Assembly (NCBI GenBank): GCA_029204225.1
Contig: CM055093.1
Span: 17,447,041-17,511,040, forward strand
Origin: Diphasiastrum complanatum
Taxonomy: Eukaryota; Streptophyta; Lycopodiopsida; Lycopodiales; Lycopodiaceae
DNA length: 64,000 nucleotides
Direction of reading: 5' to 3'
Part shown: positions 22,934 through 33,112 of the stretch, in pieces
Position numbering within the stretch: position 1 is the stretch's first letter
How the letters are laid out: each line of letters starts with the position of its first letter
Notes under the pieces: model-generated
Databases searched by the model: none
Told to the model about the DNA's origin: nothing
The model's input: the letters and a program-made list of their open reading frames with translations, nothing else
Translations under genes and position numbers: made by a program

Positions 22934-24310
22934 TCTCGGCCTAGAGCTCCACAGTCCACACCAGAATTAAAACCATAACGTGACCTGAATCCACCAGCAG
23001 ATTGAATTGAACCTGATGCCACAGTGGCCACCTTTGCTTTAACCCAGGGGGTTTTCAGCCGACCTTCAATCCATAGACCCTCATGAGTGATTTTATGTTT
23101 AAAGTCCGGGTACTTTGGATTTTTCTACATAGCAGTACACAAACAGATTAGCCATACATGAAGCACCAAGTAAGGGAAAATGATGGGAATAACTAATCAG
23201 TCAGCCTCATATACAATAGAAATTCCACTGAGTCAAAAGTCATTAGTGTGCAAAACCATCCTCTGGACCTCAGTTTACAAGTCATCTTCAAGGCACGCTA
23301 TTGAGATGGATGGATAGCCACACCTTGATAAATCTGTTGTCCCACCACTGCGATGGATCTGAGAGAAACTCCTGCCAGGGCTGTTCCACTCTAACTACTC
23401 TGACTGCATGCATCATAACACTGGCGGAATATGATCAAGTTACTTTGATGTGGACAATTTGAACATCTCTGCAAATTCAACTCTCCTCAGTCAGGTAATG
23501 CTGGTGAATAACAAGAGATAACATGCAATGAGAAAAAAATAAGAATACTAGAATTACAGGTGTTGAAAAAGATCTGCACATGGTAAACCTGACCTTGAGA
23601 ATGCTCGCCTTAGATTCCACTGAATGTTGATTTTCAGCGCAACGATCCACGCTGCTAGTCTACACCCTTTCTGTTGTTTCAGGAATTGATGCTGCTTCAG
23701 ATGTTCGAACTTCACGGCAGAGCCAGGGCATATTATGCGCCCTTCGTAGAAGTAGTTCCTACTGATCTCTGTGTGTTTCAGGACATTCACAATGGGCTTC
23801 ACTGATCTCTGTGTGTTTCAGGACATTCACAATGGGCTTCAGGAGGTTGAACGATGCTGCAAAATGTTGAGCAAGATCACCACAATATCAGATTTCTCGT
23901 TTGTTGTTTCCTGGGCTACAATCCAATCCACGACTATAACAACTGCCCAATTTAAGTTGCTAGACCATGCTTCAGATCAAATCCGGTGCGCTCAGCAAAC
24001 TACTCTCAGCGCAGCAAATGCAAAACATACAATAAAATGGGCACTCCTGCTCCAGCCCGTGCTCTCCTCACACAGCCATGCTCCACGAAAATCAATCACA
24101 AATGCGCCATCACTCCTTGCCAGCCCGTACTCCAAAGCCCGAAGCCGAAGCGCTCCATCACTCCTTCAGAACGAGATCCATGGCCAGCGCTCCGTCCATC
24201 ACTCCTTTAGAACGAGCTCCATTTCTTAGCTCCATAGCCAGAAACTAAGCAAACGACCCCCACAGGAAAAGCGCGTTCTAAATCAATGATAGAAACCCTA
24301 AAAATGTGTG
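22934..24310 (-). other. Probable 5' region of the PPR gene
   Basis: Upstream of the PPR frame on the reverse strand there is no long coding region. An AGGGTTT telo-box lies near 24293-24300, as in many plant 5' regions. Short frames at 23554-23802 and 23771-24229 have no recognisable similarity. This may hold an untranslated exon and an intron. Confidence 0.4.
23761..23840. repeat. Perfect 40-bp tandem duplication
   Basis: Two adjacent identical 40-bp copies (23761-23800 and 23801-23840) beginning ACTGATCTCTGTGTG. The lack of differences suggests a recent slip or an assembly issue. Confidence 0.95.
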
Positions 24311-24400
24311 TTCTCAACTTCCAACGATTATTGAGGTAATTGTGAAGTTTAGATTGAGGTGAGATAATCCTTCACTTGCACAATATTATGTATTACCCAA

Positions 24401-24588
24401 GGTGCCGGGTAGAGGACATTCTGTGCTATAAGAAATTTTAAAATTTTTAGGCGAGGCTCGAGGGTGCCGGACAGTCTGTAGAGAACATTTTGCTTGATAA
24501 GGACTTCCAAAAATTTTAGGCGAGGCTTGGAGCCTAAAATTTTTGGAAATTCTTATCGAGCATTATGTCCTCTGCCCGACACTTTCCA
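24401..24588. repeat. Foldback repeat with three related units
   Basis: Unit 1 (24401-24462) and unit 2 (24463-24530) are direct copies starting GGTGCCGG and ending TTTTAGGCGAGGCT. Unit 3 (24531-24588) is the same sequence inverted. Units 2 and 3 can pair almost end to end with no loop beyond a few bases. It may be a foldback or MITE-like element. Confidence 0.7.
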
Positions 24589-24599
24589 TTTGCGTAATA

Positions 24600-25590
24600 G
24601 ATACCTTTGACTTTTTTTCACACAAATTTCATGAAACATAATGAGCAATTGACCTTGATTACCACTCTCCTTAGCAGTCGGAGGTAGTAGGCCTAACGGA
24701 ATGAGCAAGGGGCGCTATGGTGAGGAGAGAAAACGGTAAGAAAAAAAGCAGTGACACATTCTACTTTTTAAGCAGCCCAAAAAACGGGCAAAATAAGCAA
24801 GAGGTATCCATTACAAGTTGGTGAGACCATCCGTCATGGGATATGTGAGCGTGGTGATAAAAACTCTGATTCTATGCAAATGCGAGTGTGTTCAACTTGT
24901 GACTCTTGGAAAAACTCCTAGAATGGATTGCATGGGAATTCTAGGTGGGTTTGAAAAACCCAAAGTAAGAGAGAATCAAAAGTGGTGCTCGGAAAAATGG
25001 GCAAAGTACTAAAATTTAATCGGCATAATTTTTGAAAAATCGATAATAAATCTTTGACATGTTTTTATATAAGCATATATACTCCAAAAAATCAAGCGGC
25101 TTTAAAATATTTAAATTTTTCGAGGATAACTCAAAACATGTTTCCCAAGCACAAACCTGCTAAGTGATTTGAGGAAATATAAAATCCTACAATGACGCGA
25201 TAGTTATAAGGACAACTAGTGTTATTTGTCAATTTAAGACTAGATGTAAAGAACTAGAAATGTATTTTAGTTGTACAAGTGTTTTACTACCAACTCTTTA
25301 CAACCATGACTACTTGGCTTATTTGATCGTATTTGGAAAAGAGCAAATACTAGGAGTTCGAAGATCGATTGTATTTATTTCAAGAGCAATTGCAGTGAAT
25401 TGAAAATTGAGTACAATGGCTTGAAGCAAAATCGGCTTCAGTTGGTTGATCGTTTAGTTCAATAACATTGGCTACAGAATTTTGTTCTACTGAATAATAT
25501 CTTATTACATCTGATCAGTACTCTGTAAGCATTAAATTCTATCTACTACATTTATTAAAACCATCATTGTAACTGTAAATGTACAAAGTA
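24600..25590. other. No gene recognised
   Basis: AT-rich sequence with only short frames. Nothing resembling a transposon domain, RNA gene or conserved protein. Confidence 0.4.
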
Positions 25591-25599
25591 GGCGGACTG

Positions 25600-25790
25600 T
25601 CAACGCCGCGTCGTGGGTCGAATTTTTTGATCGACAGTATCGAAAGTATACATCTAACCGACAATAGCGAATTTTATAGATCTGACTCGAATTTTATAGA
25701 ATTTTTTGAGTCGATCCGGTATCGAAAAATAACAACTCGATTTGAGTCGATCCAGGGTCGAAAAAATCTGATTCTTAATTTTGATCTTCT
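25600..25790. repeat. TCGA-rich degenerate repeat
   Basis: Several diverged motifs of the form GGGTCGAATTTTTTGATCGA and GAGTCGATCC. It resembles the repeats at 10370-10600 and 18915-19410. It lies immediately beyond the poly(A)-like end of element H. Confidence 0.5.
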
Positions 25791-25948
25791 ACTAAAAAAT
25801 TTGAGCATTTCCTTCTTTTTTTTTTTTTTTTTTCAAGGATAAGTATATACATTATTCAGGATGCTCATTGCCTAATGGATTTGGGCTTGAGCATTGAAAT
25901 CCAACACCCCCCCTTAATGTGGATTCTAAAAAACTTCGATCTTCAAAT

Positions 25949-26345
25949 TTAGCATGTCATTAAATCTGAGATGGTACTCCTTTGATAGTGCTTTCGTGAA
26001 GTAATCTGCTGCCATAAGATATGTCCTGCAGTAAACCAATGACACTTCCTAGCTTTGAACTTTCTCTCTAAGGTAGTGATACTTGACTTCGATATGTTTG
26101 CTCCAAGAATGAAATCTCGGATTAAGAGATAGCGCGATTGTGCTTTGATTGTCAAATAGATTGTCATTGGATGTGACTGAGCAAGGTCGATATCTGCAAG
26201 TAGGTTTCTTAGCCAAATTGCCTCCTTGGTAGCATTTTTGGCAACTATGTATTCTGATTTAGTTGATGATAATGCTACCGAGGTCTGCTTTCGGCGGTTC
26301 CATGAGATTGAATAAGAATACAAATCCAAAAGTTGATTTTCAAGT
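25949..26345 (-). pseudogene. Copia RNase H (element H)
   Basis: The reverse strand reads ISWNRRKQTSVALSSTKSEY, then ATKEAIWLRNLLADIDLAQS and the final FKARKCHWFTAGHI region, with frame errors in the substrate-contact part. It would degrade the RNA strand during reverse transcription. The upstream Y-DADW motif lies in the duplicated segment. Confidence 0.75.
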
Positions 26346-27550
26346 ATCGATATCTCCTATCCAATCTGCATATGTGTCACCTTCGAGGATATTGACAGAT
26401 TGGTTGCCTCCATAGCAGATGCTGAGATGCTTCGTTGCTTGGACATACTTCATAACCTTCTGCTATTGATATCTCCTACCCAATCTGCATCTGTGTCACC
26501 TTCGAGGATATTGGCAGATTGGTTGCCTCCATAACAGATGCTGAGATGCTTCGTTGCTTGGACATACTTCATAACCTTCATGAGAGCTTTTCAAAGGACT
26601 GGCCCTAGATTGGATAAGAATTGACTGAGAGAGTTGATCGAGTATGCAAGGTCGGGTCGAGTGCAGAGAATAACATACATTAATGAGCCGATAATGGAGT
26701 GAAATGGATACTGCTTCATTTCCTCCTCCTCTGTCTCGATTTGAGGACATTGCTCCTTTTACAACTTCAGACTAGGGTTGAGTGAAAAGTGATTCGATTT
26801 GTAGTTGGTCATTTCCTATTTGTCCAACACATTGGTGAGATATCATTGTTGACTAATGAAAATCTGTCTGCTGGATCGAATTCGAAAAATTTGAGTTCCG
26901 AGACAGTAATGGGCTGGACCCATATCAGTGATTTTGTACTCATATGCTAGCATAATGAAGGAATTCGATACAGACTTGAAATAAACAATTGAGTTTGTCG
27001 AATTTAGAATAAAATCATTCTCGATTCAAAATACATTGATTTTCTAAACCCAGACTCTTTTTGGTGACTATTTTAGACCATATAGAGCCTTGTGGATTTT
27101 GCACACTAGCTGCTCCTTACCCTTCAGTTTGTATCCCTTTGGCTGCGACATATAGATTTCTTCTTTGTTAGTCTCATTGAGGAAAGCGGTCTGGACATCT
27201 ATTTGGTGGACGTCGAGATCTGCTGCAGCTGCATAGAAAAGAAGCAATCAAATTGAAACTTGTTTGACAACAACACTGAAGATCTCGCAATAATCCAAAT
27301 CTGGAATCTAGGAGAAGCCTTTGGCGACTAGTCTGGCCTTGTATCGATTTAATGTTCCTTCAACATCATAATTCGCTTTGAATATCCATTTGCATGAAAT
27401 TGGATTTCGATCCTTTGGCAGCTCAGTTACATGTTTGATTCTCAATCAAAGAGTCAAATTTTGTATCCATTGTAGCTTTCCACTGATCAGCATCAGGAGC
27501 TGACATTGCCTCTGATACAGTGTTTGGTTCCTACACAAAATAGCAAGTTG
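26346..27550 (-). pseudogene. Copia reverse transcriptase (element H), multiply broken
   Basis: Recognisable copia RT pieces occur in several frames on the reverse strand: the region equivalent to KARLVAKGFSQ near 27310, the HQIDVQTAFLN and MSQPKGYKLKG region near 27150-27220, and the LYQQMVGSLMY-like segment near 26690. Stops and frameshifts are frequent. A 112-bp tandem duplication (26349-26460 and 26468-26579) doubles the part just before RNase H. Confidence 0.7.
26349..26579. repeat. Tandem duplication within element H
   Basis: Two 112-bp copies, period 119 bp, beginning GATATCTCCTA and ending CTTCATAACCTTC, differing at about four positions. They arose after insertion, since the duplication disrupts the RT-RNase H frame. 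Confidence 0.9.
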
Positions 27551-27552
27551 GA

Positions 27553-28423
27553 TCATCCATAAATTGGGATGGAGGTTGTCTGGATCGGTTGGTTGAACTT
27601 CGATCCTCTAATGTGATTGGAATCGTTGAGGTTCTGACTCATTTTTTGAGTCAGTATCGATTTTATGTTTTTCGATCCTAGAGTTGTTTTCGATACTTGG
27701 ATTGAAAATTTTTTGAGCTTTTCCCTTGTGGTTGATAGATTGATCTTCCACAAAAATGACATCTCTATTGGTGTATGCCTTCTGGGTGTACAGATTGTAG
27801 AGCTTGTATGTCTTGCGATATAGGGAATAGCCAATGAAAATCAACTTTCTGCTTGTGTCGTTCAGTTTCTTTCTTAGATCAGTAGGGATCTGAGCGTAAG
27901 CTATGCATCCAAAAAAACACTCGAATATGCTTGAGTGATGGTTCCATACCTCATAAGGTGTCTTGTTGTTCACGGCTTTTGTAATGGATCGATTCTGTAG
28001 ATAGGCGGCTGTAGTAACAGCTTCTGCCCAAAAAAAATTTAGAAGAGTGACATGGGCCAGCATGCTCTTGGCACTTTTGATAAGTGTCCAATTCTCCCTT
28101 TCTGCTACATCATTGGACTGAGGTGAGTAGCTGGTTGTGTATTGTTGTTGTATTTTGTTTGCCTTGCAGAACTCCTTGAGATGAATTCTCCCCCTCCATC
28201 AGTACGTAGAGCTTTGATCTTCCTCTGGGTCTGATTTTCTGCAGATGCCTTGAACTTTTTGAAGAACTTGAATGCCTTTGATTTGTTCTTCAAATAATAA
28301 GTGACAGTTCTTCGAAAAAGTCATCAATGAATGTCAGAAAATAGAGGGCTCTACATGTGGAGGCAGTCTGCATTGGGCCACAAATGTCACTGTGTACAAG
28401 ATCTAGAAAATCTCTAGAAGACT
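27553..28423 (-). pseudogene. Copia integrase (element H)
   Basis: The reverse strand starts at DLVHSDICGPMQT (28400), then KNKSKAFKFFKKFKASAENQ, RTDGGGEFIS, and after a frame change ANDVAERENWTLIKSAKSM, followed by FWAEAVTTAAYLQN, NKTPYEVWN and YKLYNLYTQKAY. The catalytic D-D-E positions can all be found, but across at least two frames. The zinc-binding N-terminal domain is missing. Confidence 0.8.
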
Positions 28424-29100
28424 AACATCATTGCGAGTCGAATGAGAAACTTTGCAACCCAAAAAAAAAAACTTTTGGAATATTCCCCTAAATTCTCTCA
28501 AAAAGTGTCTTAAATTAGGGTGCTTTTCAAAAAGATCTTGCGCATGTAGAAAACATGTTTGAAAAACGACCAAAAAAAGAGTGATTTTGCACATTTTCAA
28601 GGTTTTGAACTTTGAAAAGGACTTGGTTGTAAGTCACTTTTTAAAATGCAATTTAATATAAAATAACAAAAAATTGAAACATATTAAAATTTGCTCAATT
28701 TTCAAAAACATGCATTTTGACACAATAAACTATACACAAAAATGTCTTGATTTCATGTATTTCACAAAATTAAACAGTAGCCTTTTGCAAAATGTCCAGA
28801 TATTTATGCTTCTTGCGCTACCAATACATACAAAAAAATTTACATGGGACTTTCACTCTTGTAGCCTTTTGTATTCCCCATGAACCATGAAGAAGATCCT
28901 GAAGATCTTGTAGAAAGCGTCTTCTTCTTCACTATTGACCAGAATACCACCTTCCTCCAAATGAAGACCAAGAGCTTTGAGATTGTTTACTTTAGCATGA
29001 GTTCGATTACTAGGACCAACAAGTGTCTAGATCTACTATATATCATCTTTTCGCTACTCTGAAGTGAACTACTGATTAAATGGATAATATCCCTACAATA
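28424..29100. other. AT-rich segment, no convincing gene
   Basis: Contains A and T homopolymers. A 60-codon frame at 28880-29062 begins MNHEEDPEDLVES but has no recognisable similarity. Confidence 0.35.
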
Positions 29101-29101
29101 C

Positions 29102-29431
29102 TCAAAATGCAAATAAAGGTTGGTAACGATATGAATGCAAATAACGATGCTTTGGAGATCGGATTCTTTTTCGCATGATCACATCCATTGCTTGTAATCG
29201 GGTGTCAAAAGAATCAACAACAACTGAGATCAATGAACGATTTGAAGCACCAGATAGCTGAAGACAGAGCTTGCGTTTACTTTCCAAATGAAAGTTCAAT
29301 CTGCTTCTAATAGTATGGGATGATGGTATAAATTTTTCCAGATCGAGGTTGCACACAAGATGCAGCTGGAGATAAGTCAGAACATTATCGAGATCTCCGC
29401 AAAGGTGATTTATGTGATGAGATCCTTTCAT
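29102..29431 (-). pseudogene. Unidentified coding-like fragment
   Basis: A 109-codon open frame on the reverse strand with the segment KFIPSSHTIRSRLNFHLE and later LISVVVDSFDTR. The pattern is loosely like the region of hAT transposases where P-S-T-R is followed by a D-W motif, but the resemblance is weak. It could be a chance frame. Confidence 0.25.
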
Positions 29432-29879
29432 ATTGTTGTGATGATCAAGTTTCAGTCAAATGCATGAAATTTTATCTCTACAACGTATCCGATTTTGCTG
29501 CCCATTTGTAAATTTTGATCTTATTGGACCTTGATAATGCTTATTCAAGTCTTATTCCACTCTGTACTTACGTCATGTCACACATGTTGTAAGATCCAAA
29601 AATAAAAGCTGTTTCTAGGATGCTTAAGTCATGTCTACCATATCATACTTACCTTAATTGATTTTCTGCGTCTCTGCAAAACGAGGCCGATTCTACCTGA
29701 TTGTGCAAAGGTTCGCAAATCGAACATTGAAATATCAACCTTCTGTTAACTAGATGGTTCTAGATTGGGAGTAAACAAATGTGTGGCACTATATGCTTCC
29801 ATACTCTAGTTAATAACAATATCCCTTTGGTGATAGGGTGATACTGATAGTTACCATTCATGCATCAAAAGATCGAAAT

Positions 29880-31445
29880 AGTACCATCTTCAATGTCTGT
29901 ATTTAGAGTGTACCTGAGCGGCTGTTTTTTCATAGGCACTAATGGTTTCTTTAGCCTTTTCCAACTCGGTTGAAGCTGCTCCTTTGAACCTGTCAAAGTG
30001 GCCTTGGAATCCCTGAAGGGCCACTTTGTATGTTTCCACTTTCGTGAACAAATATGCAATCTCCGTCGGTGTAATCGGATGATCTGGTATTTGCGTCTGA
30101 AAATACGCATCACGCTCAAGGGTGGTCGCATCCAATTCACCTTGGAGACATGTGCGATCTTGCTCCGCCATCTACAATTGACCCTTCAGCAGTTGCACCT
30201 ATTGTTTTGCATCCTACACTGCCTTATCCACCTGATCCTGTGCGGTTGTCAGGGCATTTTGCAGGGAGCTGACATATCCTTCTAGACGATCAGCCTATTG
30301 CTGGGCTAGCTTCTTTTCAGCTTCAGATTTTTCTTCGTGCTGCTTGGAAATTTTCAACTCTCGATCTAGCTGGACAATCTTCTAGTTGATCAGAGTGTTT
30401 TCGGATCTCATATTTGAAATTCTCTGCTCCATTTCTTTCTTCTTCTCCAGCATAGACTGGATCACTTGCGCAAGGCTTGAGACCAAACCGAGAGCATCAC
30501 CAGAATCTACTATCGTGGAGGCGACAGCAGCAGGAGAACCTGGTTGGCGTGGAATATGTGCCAGTACTTCTTAAAAAAAAATGTCTTCTTCTTCAAAACC
30601 CTCAAACACGGTGGCGTCGAACTGCTTCGGTGATTTCACAGCTTTGTCGACCCGAAGTGCAGCTAGGCTATCTTCAGTGTGAGGTTGTTGCCTTACATCT
30701 TCAACACCGATAGTAGTGTCATGGATCTGTTCGAATCCTCTTCTAGGGGATTGGAGGTCAAAGGGCGCAGGGCTCTGGGGTATTTCAAAAATTTCGACGG
30801 CCCCAAGGAGGTCGGAATCATCGAACATATCCGTAAAAAACTGCGTGTTTGGTGAAGTAGCTTCAATGTGCGGGGGTGAGGTGGCCTGGGTAGCTGTGAT
30901 GGGAATGGTAGCCCCAATGGTCACAGACTATCCTTGTTTGGAAGCAGAGGCGAGGAAAGCATCAGAGGCGGGGGGAATCGGAAGTTCAGTGCAAACAACA
31001 ACAGAGGGTGGAAGCGCAACTGACAATGTATGCCTAGTGCGACGTCGTGACGCGGAAGGCGAGTCATGAATGACGATCTCACTGCGTGGACGTTGTCGAG
31101 TATGTGAACTCGAGGCCTGGTGGGATGACTCGGCCGGTGCTTCTTCATAGACCGAAAGCACAAATTTCAGGTGGAAGCCAGAGATTTTGTTTTCTAGGTG
31201 AGAGGCAGCTAGAAGTGACAACCAAGAGCCAGCAGCGAACTGCTGGTTAGTATTGGCCTTAATAACTCGTTTGAGCTCACCAGAAACAGTCTTGAACCAA
31301 TTATATGGTCCAAGAGGGGCTTTGACCAACTTGGTATAGGACTCAACTATCCTATGGAGGATCTGTGAAGTGATGCAATCTTTCCTGAGGTTGCCAACCA
31401 TCAGGAAGTTGTTCAGTAGCTGGGCAGCAGCGTGGATGGAAGGCT
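29880..31445 (-). pseudogene. Unidentified protein with coiled-coil C-terminal half, broken
   Basis: About 520 codons on the reverse strand in one frame, with stops near 30925, 30570, 30385, 30300 and 30170-30240. The N-terminal part reads LHRIVESYTKLVKAPLGPYNWF and is followed by a Ser/Pro-rich linker, then an acidic stretch (FEGFEEEDIFF) and a long heptad-like coiled coil (EQRISNMRSEN, LEKAKETISAYEKTAAQ). I do not recognise it. Element B's 5' LTR begins exactly at its upstream limit (31446), so B probably inserted into it. It could be an accessory gene of a large plant transposon. Confidence 0.45.
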
Positions 31446-32240
31446 TGTTGGGGGTATTCCCAACAAAGTGTAAATAGATAGCATGGCATCCTGCGTGTAT
31501 AAGCCCATGGCCCAATGAGCACGCAAGTAAAGTTGTAAATAAAATAAACATGACTTGGCCCTTGGAATTAAAATAAAACTAGAGGCCCAATGTCATTTTT
31601 AAACTTAAAGATTACTTTTTAGAGTTGGGTCCAAATTTGGGACTCACATGAATCTTGTGATTTCTAATGTACTTTTTGTGGACCCTTGGATCAAGTTGGG
31701 TCCAAGATGAATGGATAGGATCATTGTGAATATTAGTCAATAGGATTGAGGGGCAAGGGCCTTCCCCATTTTATAAAAAGGCACCATTTGTACACTAATT
31801 GCATGCTTAATAAGAAGGAGGAAACTCTACCAATTTTGGAAGAGAAGCATCCTCATTTGCAATTCAATGCTTGCTATTGCTCTTGTTATTTTCAATTGCT
31901 TTCAAGTTCATGTTTTTTGGTTTCAATAGTTTATGTTTCTCCTTTAGCAAGTACAATGTGCATTTGAGCTAACCTCCACCCTCACTCTCTATCTCTCTCT
32001 CTTTCTCTCTTCTCTTCTCAATCTCTTCTTTTTCTATCTCTGCCCTTCACCCAAATCATGATGAATGTTAGTGTAGAGGAGTAGAGTTAAAGGAGAAAAG
32101 TGTTAGTGGTGAGTAGAGTTAAGGGAGAAAGTAGGAAACTAACTAAAAGTAGCATCTATGCATAGTTAGGTACCTATCCAGTGATCTAACCCTTGTTGAC
32201 AGGCGGGAGGGCTATACTACGTAAGATCTTCGACCCTACA
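31446..32240 (+). repeat. Element B 5' LTR
   Basis: 795 bp, TGTTGGGGGT to CCCTACA. A TTATAAAAAG TATA box lies near 31770 and a CT-rich tract near 31980-32030. It shares short blocks with A's LTR (for example GGCACCCTGCGTGTGTAAG against GGCATCCTGCGTGTATAAG). Confidence 0.75.
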
Positions 32241-32241
32241 G

Positions 32242-32259
32242 TGGCGCCGTTGCCGGAGA
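32242..32259 (+). promoter_or_regulatory. Primer-binding site, tRNA-Asp type
   Basis: TGGCGCCGTTGCCGGAGA; one change from the complement of the tRNA-Asp 3' end, one base after the LTR. Confidence 0.88.
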
Positions 32260-33112
32260 TAGATTTCCACTAACTAGTTTAGCTGCATTTTAGCTATTTT
32301 CTTGCTTTTTAGAGTAGTTTAGGTAGATTTTTGGGAGTTTAGAGTTAGTTTTTTGTATTTTTTTTGTTTGGACTGTTCACGGCTAGCGGAGGAGGTGTGA
32401 GAAGGTAGAGGAGGCCCTGAACAGCCTCTAAGGGCTTGAAACCCAAACCAACCAGCCAAAAAGCCCAAAAAACACACCAATCTATATTTTGGAGGGAAAA
32501 AGAGCTTAAAATCTCATCAGATTTTTAAATATCCAAAATTAGTGAGAATTAACCCTTGCATGACTGGCAGCAGCTCCAGGGTACTGTCCCAGACCTGCAT
32601 AGAAGCCTGCGAGAGTTAGTTCCAAGCAGATTGTAAAAATCAGAGAAAAATCATAAAAAAAAAATTCAAAAAACCCTTGAAAAAATCCAAAAAAATTCAA
32701 ATCTTCATAAGAACTCTCGCACAGCCCTCTGAAGTTCCATCTCAGTGAGACCAGGACACAGAGAAGCTTGCGAGAGTTAGTTTGATATCTAAGTGCCTGT
32801 GCGAGAGTTCCTAGTGAAAAAAAGACGGGAAAGTACCAGTGAACCCTCGCAGACAGCAAGATTTTCAGTTCCAGTGGTCAAGAACTCTTGCAGAGGATTC
32901 TGAAGTTCCATCTCAGTGAGACCAGGACACATAAGAACTTGCGAGAGCTAGTTTGATTCCAGTGAGCAGAAAATTGGATTTAAGTGCTAAAAAATCACTA
33001 AAATGTGAAGATCTAGCCAATCCTTCCAGTATGAACTCTCACAGACCCTCTCAATCGATTCAGAATTTCAATTTACATAAGTGATGAAGCCTGCGAGAGT
33101 TAGTTTGAAGAT
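32260..33112 (+). other. Element B leader with alternating CTCTCGCA and TGCGAGAG motifs
   Basis: At least four AACTCTCGCA/AACCCTCGCAGA-type sites alternate with four TGCGAGAGTTAGTTTGA sites between 32590 and 33110, and one block (GAAGTTCCATCTCAGTGAGA) is repeated. The opposing motifs could form several alternative stems in the genomic RNA. Confidence 0.6.

Larger units (their letters stand above)
25816..28423 (-). mobile_element. Element H: Ty1/copia, reverse strand, 5'-truncated
   Basis: On the reverse strand, copia integrase (28423-27553), reverse transcriptase (27550-26346) and RNase H (26345-25949) are followed by a polypurine tract (complement of 25907-25915) and the first about 73 bp of an LTR starting TGTTGG at 25906. 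The LTR copy stops at an 18-base run of T on the forward strand (25816-25833), that is, poly(A) on the element strand. Everything before the integrase core is missing. It is the same copia family as element G. Confidence 0.82.

Noticed and set aside
30928-31551. ATG at 31551 as the start of the 207-codon reverse frame
   Set aside because: That ATG lies within element B's LTR, so the first 35 codons are a chimera produced by the insertion.
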